Of a DNA stretch of 64,000 nucleotides, positions 1 through 10,077 are shown in pieces (position 1 is the stretch's first letter; each line of letters opens with the position of its first letter). Made by a program: the position numbers and the translations under genes. Where the stretch lies: positions 5,863,595-5,927,594 of the forward strand of contig NZ_KB217478.1 in the NCBI RefSeq assembly GCF_000331305.1, given 5' to 3'. This DNA is from Calothrix sp. PCC 7103 (lineage in GTDB: Bacteria > Cyanobacteriota > Cyanobacteriia > Cyanobacteriales > Nostocaceae). The notes under the pieces are model-generated. The model worked only from the letters and a program-made list of their open reading frames with translations, made no database searches and was not told the DNA's origin.

Positions 1-88
1 GCACGAGCGTCAAAAACAAGCCAAATATAAGCTGGTTAGAAAAGTTCGGAGAAATAGGTAACGGATTATTATTTTTTTGTGGTGCCAT
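1..88 (-). CDS. N-terminal fragment of an unidentified protein, cut by window edge
   Basis: An ATG at 88 opens a minus-strand frame that stays open for 29 codons to the window edge. The protein begins MAPQKNNNPLP and turns hydrophobic near residue 19 (LIFGLFLTLV), as in a membrane protein or a signal-anchored one. It starts about ten bases after the stop of the kinase gene upstream on the same strand, so the two may be cotranscribed. No clear ribosome binding site is visible. Too little is present to name a family. Confidence 0.5.
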   Translation of the reverse strand, partial: MAPQKNNNPLPISPNFSNQLIFGLFLTLV

Positions 89-97
89 GAGAAAATA

Positions 98-1642
98 CTA
101 TTGCCCAATTACATCATCTAATTGTGACGCTAGTGGTTGAGTTGTGTCCAAGATTTTTATATAACTTTTTTCACTTGCTGTAAATGCTTCTGATGATTGT
201 AGCTGCGATGACAGTAAATCAACTGTTGCATCCGCTATATCTCCACTGCGACTACTCAAGCGCGCGTTCAACACTTCTACAGGCGCCGTACATTGTATTA
301 TCTGTATTGCAATGCCTTTTTCAGTTGCTTTACTTATCGCATCACTACGTAAATTTACTCTATCATATTTTGCATCTAAAATTACTTTAAAGCCTTGTTT
401 AGCAAGCATTATACCCAAATCTACCAATCGAGCATAAGTCTTCTTCGTCATTTCTGGAGTGTATAATTCGCTGCTACCACGTTCATACAATCCCACACCC
501 CCTATATGCTTCCGTACTGCATCACTACGTAAATGAATGGCGCCAATTTGTTTAGCTAAATAACGAGCGGTCGTACTCTTACCAGACCCCGACACCCCTG
601 ACATCAAAATCAATCGTCCTGTTGAAGAGTGGGTATATTCCCATGCTTGGGTGTAATATGCTGCCGCAGTTTTTGCCGACTCTTCTTTTACAGCAGTAGG
701 AACACCTGGGTCATCAAGTAAAAATGAAGTAACCTTAGCACGTACATATGCTTGCCGACTCAAATACAAAGGCAATACCTGTAAACCTTCCCAGTCACCC
801 GTTTGTTCAACATAAGTATTTAAGAATATATTAGCTAAATCCTTACGTCCGCGTGCCTCCAAATCCATCACAGTAAACGCGACATCATACATTACATCAA
901 CAAAACGAAACGGCTCGTTAAACTCAATACAATCAAAGAGTAAAATTTGGTTATGCCATAAACAAATATTCCGCATGTGCAAATCACCATGACACTCACG
1001 GATAAAGTTATTAACAATCCGACTTTGGAATAGTTCGTTGCGTTCTGCAAAAAACTTATCAGTATATTGCTGGGTTTCGTCGAACTGCTGTTGTGTTTGG
1101 GGACCACCTATATAATTAACAGTCTGTTCGTAGTTTTGGTCGAACGCTTCACGAACTTTGGGTATGGTGCCAAAACCGCTAATATAGTCATTACTCTCAG
1201 TCTTACCGTGATAGCGAGCTACAACCCTGCCCAAATCTTCAATATACGACTCGTTTATTTTCCCCGACTCGAACATTGTGCTAAATAAACCATCATCAGG
1301 AAACTGTCGCATCTTTAGGGCATATTCTACAGCATCACCCGTGGCGCCGAATTGGTATCGCTCATTGCTTTGATAAATAGGCAAAACTTCCAAATACAAT
1401 TCAGCAGCACCTCTTTGGTTAAGACGCAACTCCTCATGGCAAAAATGGCGCCGTAAATCTAAAGTAGAATAATTCAAAAAGCCAAAATCCACAGGCTTTT
1501 TTAACTTATATACATAGTCACCAGTTAACAAAACATACGAACAGTGCGTTTGAATTAGTTGTATAGGTTCCTGACACGGATGTGGATAGAAACCCGGTTG
1601 TTGCATTTGCTGAATTAAAGCAGGAAGCGAAGTATCAGACAT
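98..1642 (-). CDS. Fusion of an aminoglycoside-phosphotransferase-like kinase and a P-loop AAA kinase
   Basis: This 514-residue protein has two parts. Residues about 30-330 are an APH/choline-kinase-like fold with the catalytic loop HGDLHMRN near residue 220 and the metal-binding stretch DCIEFNEPFR after it. Residues about 345-510 are a P-loop kinase domain of the zeta-toxin/gluconate-kinase type with Walker A GVSGSGKST near residue 350. The fusion is widespread in bacteria and its physiological substrate is unknown; small-molecule phosphorylation is inferred from the folds, and antibiotic resistance is not implied. The ATG lies in a short AT-rich leader after the rplY terminator. Both catalytic signatures look intact. 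Confidence 0.85.
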   Translation of the reverse strand: MSDTSLPALIQQMQQPGFYPHPCQEPIQLIQTHCSYVLLTGDYVYKLKKPVDFGFLNYSTLDLRRHFCHEELRLNQRGAAELYLEVLPIYQSNERYQFGATGDAVEYALKMRQFPDDGLFSTMFESGKINESYIEDLGRVVARYHGKTESNDYISGFGTIPKVREAFDQNYEQTVNYIGGPQTQQQFDETQQYTDKFFAERNELFQSRIVNNFIRECHGDLHMRNICLWHNQILLFDCIEFNEPFRFVDVMYDVAFTVMDLEARGRKDLANIFLNTYVEQTGDWEGLQVLPLYLSRQAYVRAKVTSFLLDDPGVPTAVKEESAKTAAAYYTQAWEYTHSSTGRLILMSGVSGSGKSTTARYLAKQIGAIHLRSDAVRKHIGGVGLYERGSSELYTPEMTKKTYARLVDLGIMLAKQGFKVILDAKYDRVNLRSDAISKATEKGIAIQIIQCTAPVEVLNARLSSRSGDIADATVDLLSSQLQSSEAFTASEKSYIKILDTTQPLASQLDDVIGQ

Positions 1643-1678
1643 AATATATTGATGCGTTTTTACAAACTTAGACAGCTT

Positions 1679-1709
1679 AACAAAAAAACCAGGGCATTAA
1701 CCCTGGTCT
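1679..1709 (-). terminator. Rho-independent terminator of rplY
   Basis: On the minus strand a perfect 7-bp stem (ACCAGGG / CCCTGGT, six-base loop) is followed directly by a run of seven T. It lies about 60 bases past the rplY stop and before the next minus-strand gene, so it should separate the two transcripts. Confidence 0.85.
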
Positions 1710-1766
1710 AATTATTACTTCGTAGAAACTTCAAATAGCGGAAAATACAGATACTTAGTATCTTTA

Positions 1767-2066
1767 TTAACCTTTTCCAAGAGAAAAGAAGCTCAAATGA
1801 TACAAAGTGCCTTTAGCAGGATGAGCTTGTACTTCTTTAATCACCGTATTACCAACCCATTGTCCATCAGTTATCTTGAGTTCAATTGGTGTATCATTTA
1901 CACGCGCTTTTCTAAGCAACGTTTCAGCGGTTTTTCTGTCAATCACAAGCGATATAGATTCATTACCGTTGTGACCATACAAATTAGCAGGTAATAATCC
2001 TGAACGACGTAAGGCATTTGGTTTACTACCTTCGGGTCGCTTCTTACATTCAACTGTCAGTGGCAT
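1767..2066 (-). CDS. rplY: 50S ribosomal protein L25 (short form)
   Basis: The 99-residue product matches the N-terminal domain of bL25, which binds 5S rRNA in the large ribosomal subunit: [13 protein letters not shown] start, [18 protein letters not shown], and a beta-rich end with KGTLYHLSF. It has only the short domain and no CTC-type C-terminal extension, as usual in cyanobacteria. I chose the ATG at 2066 because the family starts at MPLTVE; an upstream in-frame start would add 23 unrelated, cysteine-containing residues encoded partly by a repeat. It lies downstream of purA on the same strand, with a hairpin repeat between them and a clear terminator after it. Confidence 0.9.
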   Translation of the reverse strand: MPLTVECKKRPEGSKPNALRRSGLLPANLYGHNGNESISLVIDRKTAETLLRKARVNDTPIELKITDGQWVGNTVIKEVQAHPAKGTLYHLSFFSLGKG

Positions 2067-2115
2067 ATCAATATTTTTGTTTTTGCAGCAAATCTTAGTG
2101 TAGCAGAGAATATTT

Positions 2116-3532
<1,417 letters not shown>

Positions 3533-3611
3533 TTATTCTAAAGTTTCCACAAACAACTATTATTAGCAGGCAATTTTAATTATGTCAATACTCCGTTATT
3601 ACCTTTAAAAC

Positions 3612-3677
3612 AAACCGGGTTTCTATGCAAAATTGTTCTTTTTATTACAAGATATCAAAAAGAAACCCGGTTTCTAT
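3612..3677. repeat. AAACCCGGTTTCT inverted-repeat element, long copy
   Basis: Two palindromic cores (AAACCGGGTTTCTA at the left, AGAAACCCGGTTTCTA at the right) bracket an AT-rich spacer containing GCAAAATTGTT. Nearly the same spacer occurs at 21040-21106, so this is one element about 66 bp long and not chance palindromes. It lies in the divergent gap between purA and a histidine kinase. Confidence 0.85.
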
Positions 3678-3790
3678 ACACTTTGAGTAACTTGATACAG
3701 CAAAAGCCATAAAGAAGTAGCTATTGTTATTTTCCCTGAACCGGGAACATCAGCAGTCAAGCTCATCGCTTGTTGGATATCAAGGGACGC

Positions 3791-5530
3791 ATGAAGAAGT
3801 TGTCTAGACTGAAAAAACTGACGACTGTTTTTGGGGTAGCATTAGCAGTCGTCGTGATAAATGCCATAATTTCTTACAGTAATACTTTTAAACTATTTTA
3901 TCATCAACATTCAGTAAACCAAGCTTTACAGGTTATTAGTCAACTCGAACGAACGCTTTGGGAGTTTAATAATACTCAAATATCTTTTCAAACTTACGTA
4001 GTCACAAATAATCAAAATTATCTATCAGATTATACCGTTGGAGTTGAGCAAACGAATACAAGTCTTAAACAGCTTAATACCATCTTTAGCTACGCAAATG
4101 ATAATCAGTATATTAATTTACTTAAAGACAAAATTACTAATAGTTTTAATCTGTTTGAAAGTCAAATAAACGGTAATAAAAATCAAGAATTGTTATCAAC
4201 AGAGGTTTTGACTCGTGATATTCAGCAATTGTTTGAGAAAATCAAAGCAAACAAGTCTAAACAGCTTCAAACAGTTATCAAAGCTTCGCAAATCAGCTTT
4301 GTCCATACAATAACAACTCTTACGATTGCCATATTTGGAAATATCGGGTTATTAGTACTATTCTATTTGCTACTGCGAAGTTCCTTAATGCATTTACAGG
4401 TGACAGAACGGAAGTTATCTTCGTGTGAAAATCGTTTACAAGCGTTAATGGATGCAAGTGAGTGTGTGGAGTTAATTGCTCCCGACACAACGCTATTAGA
4501 GATAAATGCGAATGGAATCAAAATGATGAAAGTTTTAAGTGCAAACGAGCTACTTGGCAAACGAGTTGATACAAGAGTAGAGCGTGAGTACCTAAGCGCA
4601 TTTGCAGCATTGCATGAAAGTGTATGTAGAGGAAACGCAGGAACATTAGAATTTGAGGTTAACCTTGAAGGGACACGTCGTTGGGTGAAAACACAAGCAG
4701 TCCCGTTGAGTTGCGAAGATGGGAGTTTTCTGAATTTATCGGTGACACGTGACATTACCGAAGAAAAGCAACTATTTTCTACAGTGTTACGTTTCCAACG
4801 TCTCGACACAATTGGTTCTTTAGCTGGTGGTATTGCTCATGACTTGAATAACGTGCTTTCTCCAATTCTTTTGTCAGCACAGTTATTAAGAATGAAATTG
4901 CCTAACAACGAATATAACTCTTTGCTAACGACGCTAGAAAACAACGTCAAACGTGGAGCAAACCTAATTAAACAGATATTATTATTTGCTCGTGGTGTTG
5001 ATAAACAGACTGTAATTGACTTGAAAGCTGTATTCAGTGATGTCGAGCTTTTCATCGCCCAAACATTTCCTAAATCTATTACCTGTCAAATCATTGTATC
5101 TCCATATTTAGGCCGTGTGATGGGAAATACCACTCAAATACACCAAGTCTTGATGAACCTTGTTGTCAACGCACGAGATGCAATGCCACAGGGTGGTAAA
5201 TTAACTTTACATTTGAACGGTGCCGACACCGAGAGTAATTTCGTCATCATCACAGTCACAGATACTGGAATTGGAATACCAGCATCTAATTTAGAGCATA
5301 TCTTTGAACCATTTTTCACTACCAAAGAAGTTGGCAAAGGAACTGGTTTAGGACTTTCGACAACAAAAAGCATCATCAATAATCATGGTGGGTTCATTGA
5401 CGTTCATAGCAAAGTCGGTGAAGGTACCTGCTTCAAAGTCTATTTACCTGTAATTAAAAGCAACCCTACCGATACTTTACCAGTACAGTTAACAAGTGTA
5501 CGTAACACAGCCGGAAAACCTGTACGATAA
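3791..5530 (+). CDS. Membrane-bound PAS sensor histidine kinase
   Basis: This is a 579-residue sensor kinase. Transmembrane helices lie near residues 12-32 and 182-202, with a mostly helical periplasmic sensor of about 150 residues between them. A PAS domain follows (about 215-335), then HisKA with the acceptor histidine in [13 protein letters not shown] and a HATPase domain with N box ([11 protein letters not shown]), [25 protein letters not shown]. All catalytic boxes look intact. The ATG at 3791 is preceded by AAGGGA at good spacing; an in-frame TTG at 3770 is less likely. No cognate regulator is adjacent. Confidence 0.9.
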   Translation: MKKLSRLKKLTTVFGVALAVVVINAIISYSNTFKLFYHQHSVNQALQVISQLERTLWEFNNTQISFQTYVVTNNQNYLSDYTVGVEQTNTSLKQLNTIFSYANDNQYINLLKDKITNSFNLFESQINGNKNQELLSTEVLTRDIQQLFEKIKANKSKQLQTVIKASQISFVHTITTLTIAIFGNIGLLVLFYLLLRSSLMHLQVTERKLSSCENRLQALMDASECVELIAPDTTLLEINANGIKMMKVLSANELLGKRVDTRVEREYLSAFAALHESVCRGNAGTLEFEVNLEGTRRWVKTQAVPLSCEDGSFLNLSVTRDITEEKQLFSTVLRFQRLDTIGSLAGGIAHDLNNVLSPILLSAQLLRMKLPNNEYNSLLTTLENNVKRGANLIKQILLFARGVDKQTVIDLKAVFSDVELFIAQTFPKSITCQIIVSPYLGRVMGNTTQIHQVLMNLVVNARDAMPQGGKLTLHLNGADTESNFVIITVTDTGIGIPASNLEHIFEPFFTTKEVGKGTGLGLSTTKSIINNHGGFIDVHSKVGEGTCFKVYLPVIKSNPTDTLPVQLTSVRNTAGKPVR

Positions 5531-5599
5531 ATTTTTACATGTATATAGTGGCGCCTGCGATAGATGGTGTCGATATTCGCAGTGCGCTATAAACTGTGG

Positions 5600-5630
5600 T
5601 AGAGATAGACGCGATTAATTACGTCTCTAC
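5600..5630. repeat. GTAGAGA...ACGTCTCTAC hairpin repeat
   Basis: An imperfect palindrome around GCGATTAATTACG, in the gap between a histidine kinase and the deaminase gene; a member of the dispersed family also seen at 2116, 26498, 33140, 34931 and 46554. Confidence 0.75.
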
Positions 5631-5711
5631 ACGAAAAATTATTCTACGTACAGATTACTTTTTACATTGTTCTTGTTAAGATTAATAAAATTTATACCAA
5701 AAAGTAGCATT

Positions 5712-6743
5712 ATGGCATTATATGCGGAATTGCATCGGCATTTGGGAGGTTCAGTAGTACCTCGCGTACTATGGAGATATTTCCAGCGTCATTCCGAGGA
5801 TATGGTATCTCGCTTTAATGATTACTCAACATTTGAAGAATTTTATACAAAGCCTCGTAATACCCTGGATGAATATCTGGAATTACACACATTAGTTGAA
5901 AGTGTTCAAACTGTAGAAACTCTCCCTTATTTTATTTATCGCTTATTGAGAGGTGCCTATATATTTGAAAATTTAGCGTACTTAGAATTACGTTATACTC
6001 CATATCTACGCACACCCGAACACCTGAGTCAATCAGAAAGAATTGACAAAATGAGAGAAATAGTTGAGGTAGTGGGTAAAGCGAGTCAAATACCAGAGTA
6101 CCCTATTGTCACAAGTCAAATATTGTGTATGCACGCACGTTTACCGTATGAGGTAAATAAAGCAATAGTTGACCTAGCAGCAGAAAACAAAAACTTCGTA
6201 TGTGGGGTAGATGTAGCAGGAGGAGATAGTTACTACGCAGAAAGGTTAGAAGAGTGGATACAACTTTATAATTATGCGCTGTCATTAGGTGTTAAAACCA
6301 CCGGACACTTATATGAAACAACAGCAGGTTGTTATCCAGAACTATTACCTTGTTTAATGCGTATCGGACACGGTATTCAAGTTCCTCTATTACATCCTGA
6401 ATTATTACCTGAACTCACACAGCGTGGACAATGTTTAGAAGTTTGTCCAACAACTTATATTAAAACGGGTACATTAGAAGATATTCGTCAATTAAAAACA
6501 GTATTTGACCGTTGTTTTGAAGCAGGAGTAGATATTGCAATTTGTACGGATAACGCAGGACTACATAACGTGCGCTTACCGTTTGAGTATGAAAACTTGT
6601 TAACCTACGACATCATTAATTTCCAACAACTACAAGCTTGTCAAGATGCTGCGTTTAAACACGCTTTCGCTTGGCCCTACGGTCAACGTCCCGCATCTTT
6701 GTTAAATGGAATACTCAATACTCAACCTATATTGGTTGGCTAG
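5712..6743 (+). CDS. Adenosine deaminase family protein
   Basis: The 343-residue protein is a metal-dependent amidohydrolase of the adenosine/AMP deaminase family. Visible signatures are the N-terminal metal-binding HRHLGGS, the TTGHLYE segment with a histidine in the middle, and the C-terminal CTDNAGLHNVRLPFEYENL, where adenosine deaminases carry an S/T-D-[DN] motif. Adenosine or a modified adenine nucleoside is the likely substrate; N6-methyl-AMP deaminases share this architecture and cannot be excluded. I chose the ATG at 5712 because the family begins just before HRHLGGS; an upstream in-frame start would add 15 hydrophobic, AT-rich residues. Confidence 0.8.
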   Translation: MALYAELHRHLGGSVVPRVLWRYFQRHSEDMVSRFNDYSTFEEFYTKPRNTLDEYLELHTLVESVQTVETLPYFIYRLLRGAYIFENLAYLELRYTPYLRTPEHLSQSERIDKMREIVEVVGKASQIPEYPIVTSQILCMHARLPYEVNKAIVDLAAENKNFVCGVDVAGGDSYYAERLEEWIQLYNYALSLGVKTTGHLYETTAGCYPELLPCLMRIGHGIQVPLLHPELLPELTQRGQCLEVCPTTYIKTGTLEDIRQLKTVFDRCFEAGVDIAICTDNAGLHNVRLPFEYENLLTYDIINFQQLQACQDAAFKHAFAWPYGQRPASLLNGILNTQPILVG

Positions 6744-6750
6744 ACGAATA

Positions 6751-6772
6751 AAGCCTGCCGGGAGCAGGCTAA
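6751..6772. terminator. Hairpin between convergent genes
   Basis: A perfect AGCCTGC/GCAGGCT stem with a five-base loop lies eight bases past the deaminase stop. The flank is A/T-rich in both directions (AAAATATT after, TTTATT on the opposite strand), so it may act as a weak bidirectional terminator. Confidence 0.55.
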
Positions 6773-6783
6773 AATATTATTAT

Positions 6784-6894
6784 CTATATAAATAAGGTGG
6801 GGTCTACGTGAAAGAATTTTCCTAAAGCTTTAGCTTGTTCTTTAGTCATTTCTTGCTTACCATCAACAATTTGAGAAATAATAATATCAACTAA
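6784..6894 (-). pseudogene. Remnant of a HigA-type (XRE) antitoxin, C-terminal part only
   Basis: Minus-strand translation ending at a TAG (6784) gives about 36 residues: LVDIIISQIVDGKQEM, then TKEQAKALGKFFHVDPTLFI. This is the C-terminal half of HigA-type helix-turn-helix antitoxins, where the second DNA-binding helix is followed by an ALxxFFxVxPxLFI ending. No start codon or N-terminal half exists upstream, where the sequence is low-complexity A/T, and no HigB toxin is next to it. It is a decayed toxin-antitoxin locus. Confidence 0.7.
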
Positions 6895-6929
6895 AAAAAT
6901 TTTAATTTTTAATTATACACGGCAAAAAT

Positions 6930-6952
6930 TGTACTGCACACTGTGCAGTACA
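6930..6952. promoter_or_regulatory. Perfect 23-bp palindrome, operator-like
   Basis: Arms TGTACTGCACA and TGTGCAGTACA flank a single central C. It lies between the HigA remnant and the rhodanese stop codon. It could be the old operator of the antitoxin locus or a hairpin at the rhodanese 3' end; nothing else in the window resembles it. Confidence 0.5.
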
Positions 6953-6987
6953 TTGAAAAAACAACTACCAATGAAAATGTAATAAAA

Positions 6988-7323
6988 TTATACACCTTCT
7001 ACAGGTCCACCAGCAGTTTGCCAAGCGCTCAAACCACCAATGATTTCAGAGACATTTACAAATCCTGCATCGCGGAGTAATTGTGCTGCATGAGCAGATT
7101 GCTCGTCGTTTTCACCGTAAACATAAATATCACGTTTTTGGTGTAAACTAGCTTTGGCGCGCTTCGGCAAGTCCTGTAATGGCATTGGCATGGCGCCTGT
7201 AATGTGACCGTGGTTGTAGGTGAGACGGTCGCGAACATCCACAATTGTCAGACCGGGTTGTCCCCATTCTAAACGCGCTCTTAAATCATGAGCATCAGTG
7301 TGAGCAACGAGATGATTCAGCAT
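6988..7323 (-). CDS. Rhodanese-like protein lacking the catalytic cysteine
   Basis: A single rhodanese domain of 111 residues with the CH2A motif TIVDVRDRLTYNHGHITGAMPMP and the C-terminal GFVNVSEIIGGLSAWQTAGGPVEG. In active sulfurtransferases the strand after the central helix ends in a loop starting with cysteine; here it reads YVYGENDEQSAHAA, with no cysteine, and the protein has none at all. Sulfur transfer through a persulfide is therefore unlikely, and a binding or regulatory role is inferred. It is a single gene with its own leader, divergent from mutL. Confidence 0.88.
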   Translation of the reverse strand: MLNHLVAHTDAHDLRARLEWGQPGLTIVDVRDRLTYNHGHITGAMPMPLQDLPKRAKASLHQKRDIYVYGENDEQSAHAAQLLRDAGFVNVSEIIGGLSAWQTAGGPVEGV

Positions 7324-7526
7324 GTATTTATTTTTCCTTGTACTACCAACAGCAATTTATCAAGAAATTGCTGCTATATAAGTGATTTTTAGAATTAATA
7401 AATATTTTTATTCATTTCAATAATTTTGTATTGCTTTTAGTAACAAAATGTAAATTTATATTTGTAACTAAACTTAATAAATTAAACAATTGTATTGGGG
7501 TTTACTTTTGCCGTACACTGTATGTT

Positions 7527-9290
7527 ATGGCTAACACGATTCAAACTTTACCCCAAGAAGTCGTACATCTGATTACGGCAGGAGAAGTAATTGACTCGTT
7601 TGCGGCTGTAGTTCGGGAGCTTGTTGAAAATTCTCTCGACGCAGGTGCAACGCGAATTGTAGTGTATTTATATCCTGAACAGTGGCGAATTCGCGTAGCT
7701 GATAACGGTTGCGGAATGAACTACGAAGATTTGCAGTTTGCAGCGAGCGCCCATAGTACAAGTAAAATACATAGCGGCGCCGATTTGTGGAAAATTCACA
7801 GTTTAGGGTTTCGAGGAGAAGCGCTACATAGTTTAACAATGTTGGCAGACCTAGAAATTATGAGTCGTCCAAGCCAACGTTATATACCTCAAAGTGGAGA
7901 TGATAGAAACAACTGTGGTTTTAAAGTTATATATAGTAACGGTGGAGAAACACAAGAAATAGCGGCAACCGCAATGGCGCCAGGTACAGTTGTGACAGTA
8001 TCAAATTTATTTGGTTATTGTAAAGCACGTAGACAAGGATTACCAAATACATCACAGCAACTTAAAGCAGTACAAGAAACAATTCACCAAATAGCCTTAT
8101 GTCATCCGCAAGTAACATGGCAAGTATGGCATAATGACCGTCTCTGGATAAATACGAGTCCAGCAGCAACAATGGGTCAATTATTACCACAAATATTAAA
8201 TCGAGTTCGGCAAGGAGACTTACACGAAGTAACTTTAGAGTTAGCTTCATATGCGTGTAGAGATAACATATATTTAGTGATTGGATTACCCGACAGATGT
8301 CACCGTCATCGTCCCGACTGGGTAAGACTAGCAGTTAATAACCGCATGGTTAAAGCAGCTGAACTCGAACAGACAGTACTTTCAGCATTTCATCGAACAT
8401 TACCACGTGACCGCTTTCCAGTTTGTTTACTACACTTATCAATATCTCCCGAACACATCAACTGGAACCGCAACCCCACCAAAAGCGAAATATATTTAAA
8501 TAACCTTCATTACTGGCAAGAACAAATAAATCAAGCCATCGAACAAGCACTGCGTATAAACTCCGACACATTAAACGAAACAGTACAAACCAGTCGAGTT
8601 AGTAAACTTATCACAACAGCCGAAAAACAAAACACCTATCGTACCCGTCGTTCAATTCAACACACTCCAAAAACAGATACAGAGGCGCCGGATACAGTAA
8701 ACTCATTACCAGAAACACTCAAAACTCAGCACTCAGAACTCAGCACTCAGAACTCTCTTAAAGTCGTAGCCCAAATCAACAACATGTATATAGTTGTTGA
8801 ACATCCTGGTGGAGTATGGCTAGTAGAACAGCACATTGCCCACGAACGAGTATTATACGAACAAATATGTGATGACTGGCAACTAGTTCCAATGGAACCG
8901 CCATTAATTCTATATCAACTATCAACCGCAAACGTAGAACAACTACAACGCATAGGACTAGAAATAGAACCCTTCGGAGAAAACCTTTGGGCAGTACGCA
9001 CAGTACCCGCAATGCTCAAAGCGCGTGAAGATTGTCATCAAGCAATCCTCGAACTTAGCCAAGGAGGAGACCTAAAAGCAGCACAAGTTGCCGTAGCGTG
9101 TCGCAGTGCCATACGTAACGGTACACATTTAAATATAGAAGAAATGCAAACCTTAATCGAACAATGGCAACGTACCCGTAACCCCCGCACATGTCCCCAC
9201 GGGCGCCCCATCAGCTTATCACTACTAGAAACATCCCTATCCAAATACTTCAAAAGACACTGGGTAATAGGAAAAAGCCACGGCATTTAA
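7527..9290 (+). CDS. mutL: DNA mismatch repair protein MutL
   Basis: MutL couples mismatch recognition by MutS to strand removal. The 587-residue protein has the GHKL ATPase at residues about 5-330 (ENSLDAG, DNGCGM, STSKI, GFRGEAL), a variable linker, and a C-terminal dimerisation domain. The C-terminal part carries EQHIAHERVLYEQ, a variant of the DQHA(X2)E(X4)E endonuclease motif, plus ACRSAIRNG and CPHGRP metal-site motifs, so nicking activity is likely, as in MutLs of bacteria without MutH. I chose the ATG at 7527 (MANTIQTLPQEV) to match the family; the frame extends 32 codons upstream through unrelated AT-rich sequence. Confidence 0.95.
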   Translation: MANTIQTLPQEVVHLITAGEVIDSFAAVVRELVENSLDAGATRIVVYLYPEQWRIRVADNGCGMNYEDLQFAASAHSTSKIHSGADLWKIHSLGFRGEALHSLTMLADLEIMSRPSQRYIPQSGDDRNNCGFKVIYSNGGETQEIAATAMAPGTVVTVSNLFGYCKARRQGLPNTSQQLKAVQETIHQIALCHPQVTWQVWHNDRLWINTSPAATMGQLLPQILNRVRQGDLHEVTLELASYACRDNIYLVIGLPDRCHRHRPDWVRLAVNNRMVKAAELEQTVLSAFHRTLPRDRFPVCLLHLSISPEHINWNRNPTKSEIYLNNLHYWQEQINQAIEQALRINSDTLNETVQTSRVSKLITTAEKQNTYRTRRSIQHTPKTDTEAPDTVNSLPETLKTQHSELSTQNSLKVVAQINNMYIVVEHPGGVWLVEQHIAHERVLYEQICDDWQLVPMEPPLILYQLSTANVEQLQRIGLEIEPFGENLWAVRTVPAMLKAREDCHQAILELSQGGDLKAAQVAVACRSAIRNGTHLNIEEMQTLIEQWQRTRNPRTCPHGRPISLSLLETSLSKYFKRHWVIGKSHGI

Positions 9291-9316
9291 AGAATGTTTA
9301 AAAAGTGTCTTTTATG

Positions 9317-9341
9317 TCATGCTGAACGTAGTGAAGCATCT
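9317..9341. repeat. GTCATGCTGAACG...GAAGCATCT dispersed repeat
   Basis: A short intergenic repeat following mutL. A close copy lies at 26264-26287 (GTCATGCTGAGGAACGAAGCATCT). Such units are common in bacterial intergenic DNA; no function is claimed. Confidence 0.6.
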
Positions 9342-9442
9342 CATAAATATACAGTGTTAATGAAGACTAAAATAATGTACAAAATAGATTTTAAAAAAGC
9401 GAGCGCGAACTTGTTGCTGCAACTCAACTGGAATATAAGCGC

Positions 9443-9787
9443 TCATGCAACCTCTGCCAACGCATCTAGGCACTTAAGCGTATATCGAGCGCGCGCTTTC
9501 AGCACCATTAAATAATCAGCATCTGCTAATAAGCGATCTAACTGAGTCACCTCATCAGAAGAGAGTTGCGACTCTGCATTTCGAGCTATTAAATTATCCA
9601 AATGAGCTTGCTCTCCAGTGGACAATTTAGAATTTGCCAACGCGCGCAACTCATCAACACTTAAGCCAACTAAACAATCCGCATCTAGTGCCAGAGGATT
9701 GGCTAACCGTTGGTAGACATCTAAGTCCAACACAACACCAACCCGCTCTCCACTTTCATTAGTGATATAGCGTACAGACTCAGGCAT
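9443..9787 (-). CDS. Phd/YefM-like orphan antitoxin-type protein
   Basis: The 114-residue protein starts MPESVRYITNESGERVGVVL and continues DLDVYQRL, resembling the Phd/YefM fold N-terminus, then has a leucine-rich helical region with a repeated motif (LSTGEQAHLDNLIARN and LSSDEVTQLDRLLADAD). The ATG at 9787 matches the conserved start; a TTG four codons upstream is possible. I see no toxin gene on either side: the 150 bases past its stop hold only a repeat and AT-rich DNA. DNA binding or toxin neutralisation is inferred from the N-terminus alone; it is otherwise a conserved cyanobacterial protein of unknown role. Confidence 0.65.
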   Translation of the reverse strand: MPESVRYITNESGERVGVVLDLDVYQRLANPLALDADCLVGLSVDELRALANSKLSTGEQAHLDNLIARNAESQLSSDEVTQLDRLLADADYLMVLKARARYTLKCLDALAEVA

Positions 9788-9985
9788 ACCATTTCTCAAA
9801 GAAGATATTTGAATCTAGTTTAGCAACTTTACGTTCTATCGAGAGGCACCTTTCTTCACGCAATTCTCATCTCTGTTACCTCTGTGTCTCTGTGGTAAAT
9901 ATATATACTATTAGAATACATGATATGAACCATTAGTACAGATTATTTATTATAGCTTGAGCAATGTCCTAATTTGGATAAGCTT

Positions 9986-10060
9986 CTTGTGGGATGGGCA
10001 TCCTTGCCCGTCCTTTGCATCATTATTTATAGAGGCGGGCAAGGATGCCCGCTCCACAAG
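9986..10060. repeat. 75-bp near-palindrome (GGGCAAGGATGCCC family)
   Basis: Outer arms CTTGTGG / CCACAAG and inner arms GGGCATCCTTGCCCG / CGGGCAAGGATGCCC enclose an AT-rich loop. It lies 18 bases past the nagZ stop and could terminate nagZ transcription, but partial copies at about 26167 and 36949 show that it is a dispersed repeat. Confidence 0.8.
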
Positions 10061-10077
10061 AGACAAGATATATATTG

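Noticed and set aside
2-61. Plus-strand reading ending HERQKQAKYKLVRKVRRNR and a stop, a possible gene 3' end
   Set aside because: The minus strand of the same bases gives an ATG start, a hydrophobic helix and correct spacing from the neighbouring gene, which is better support. Both cannot be judged fully from 60 bases.
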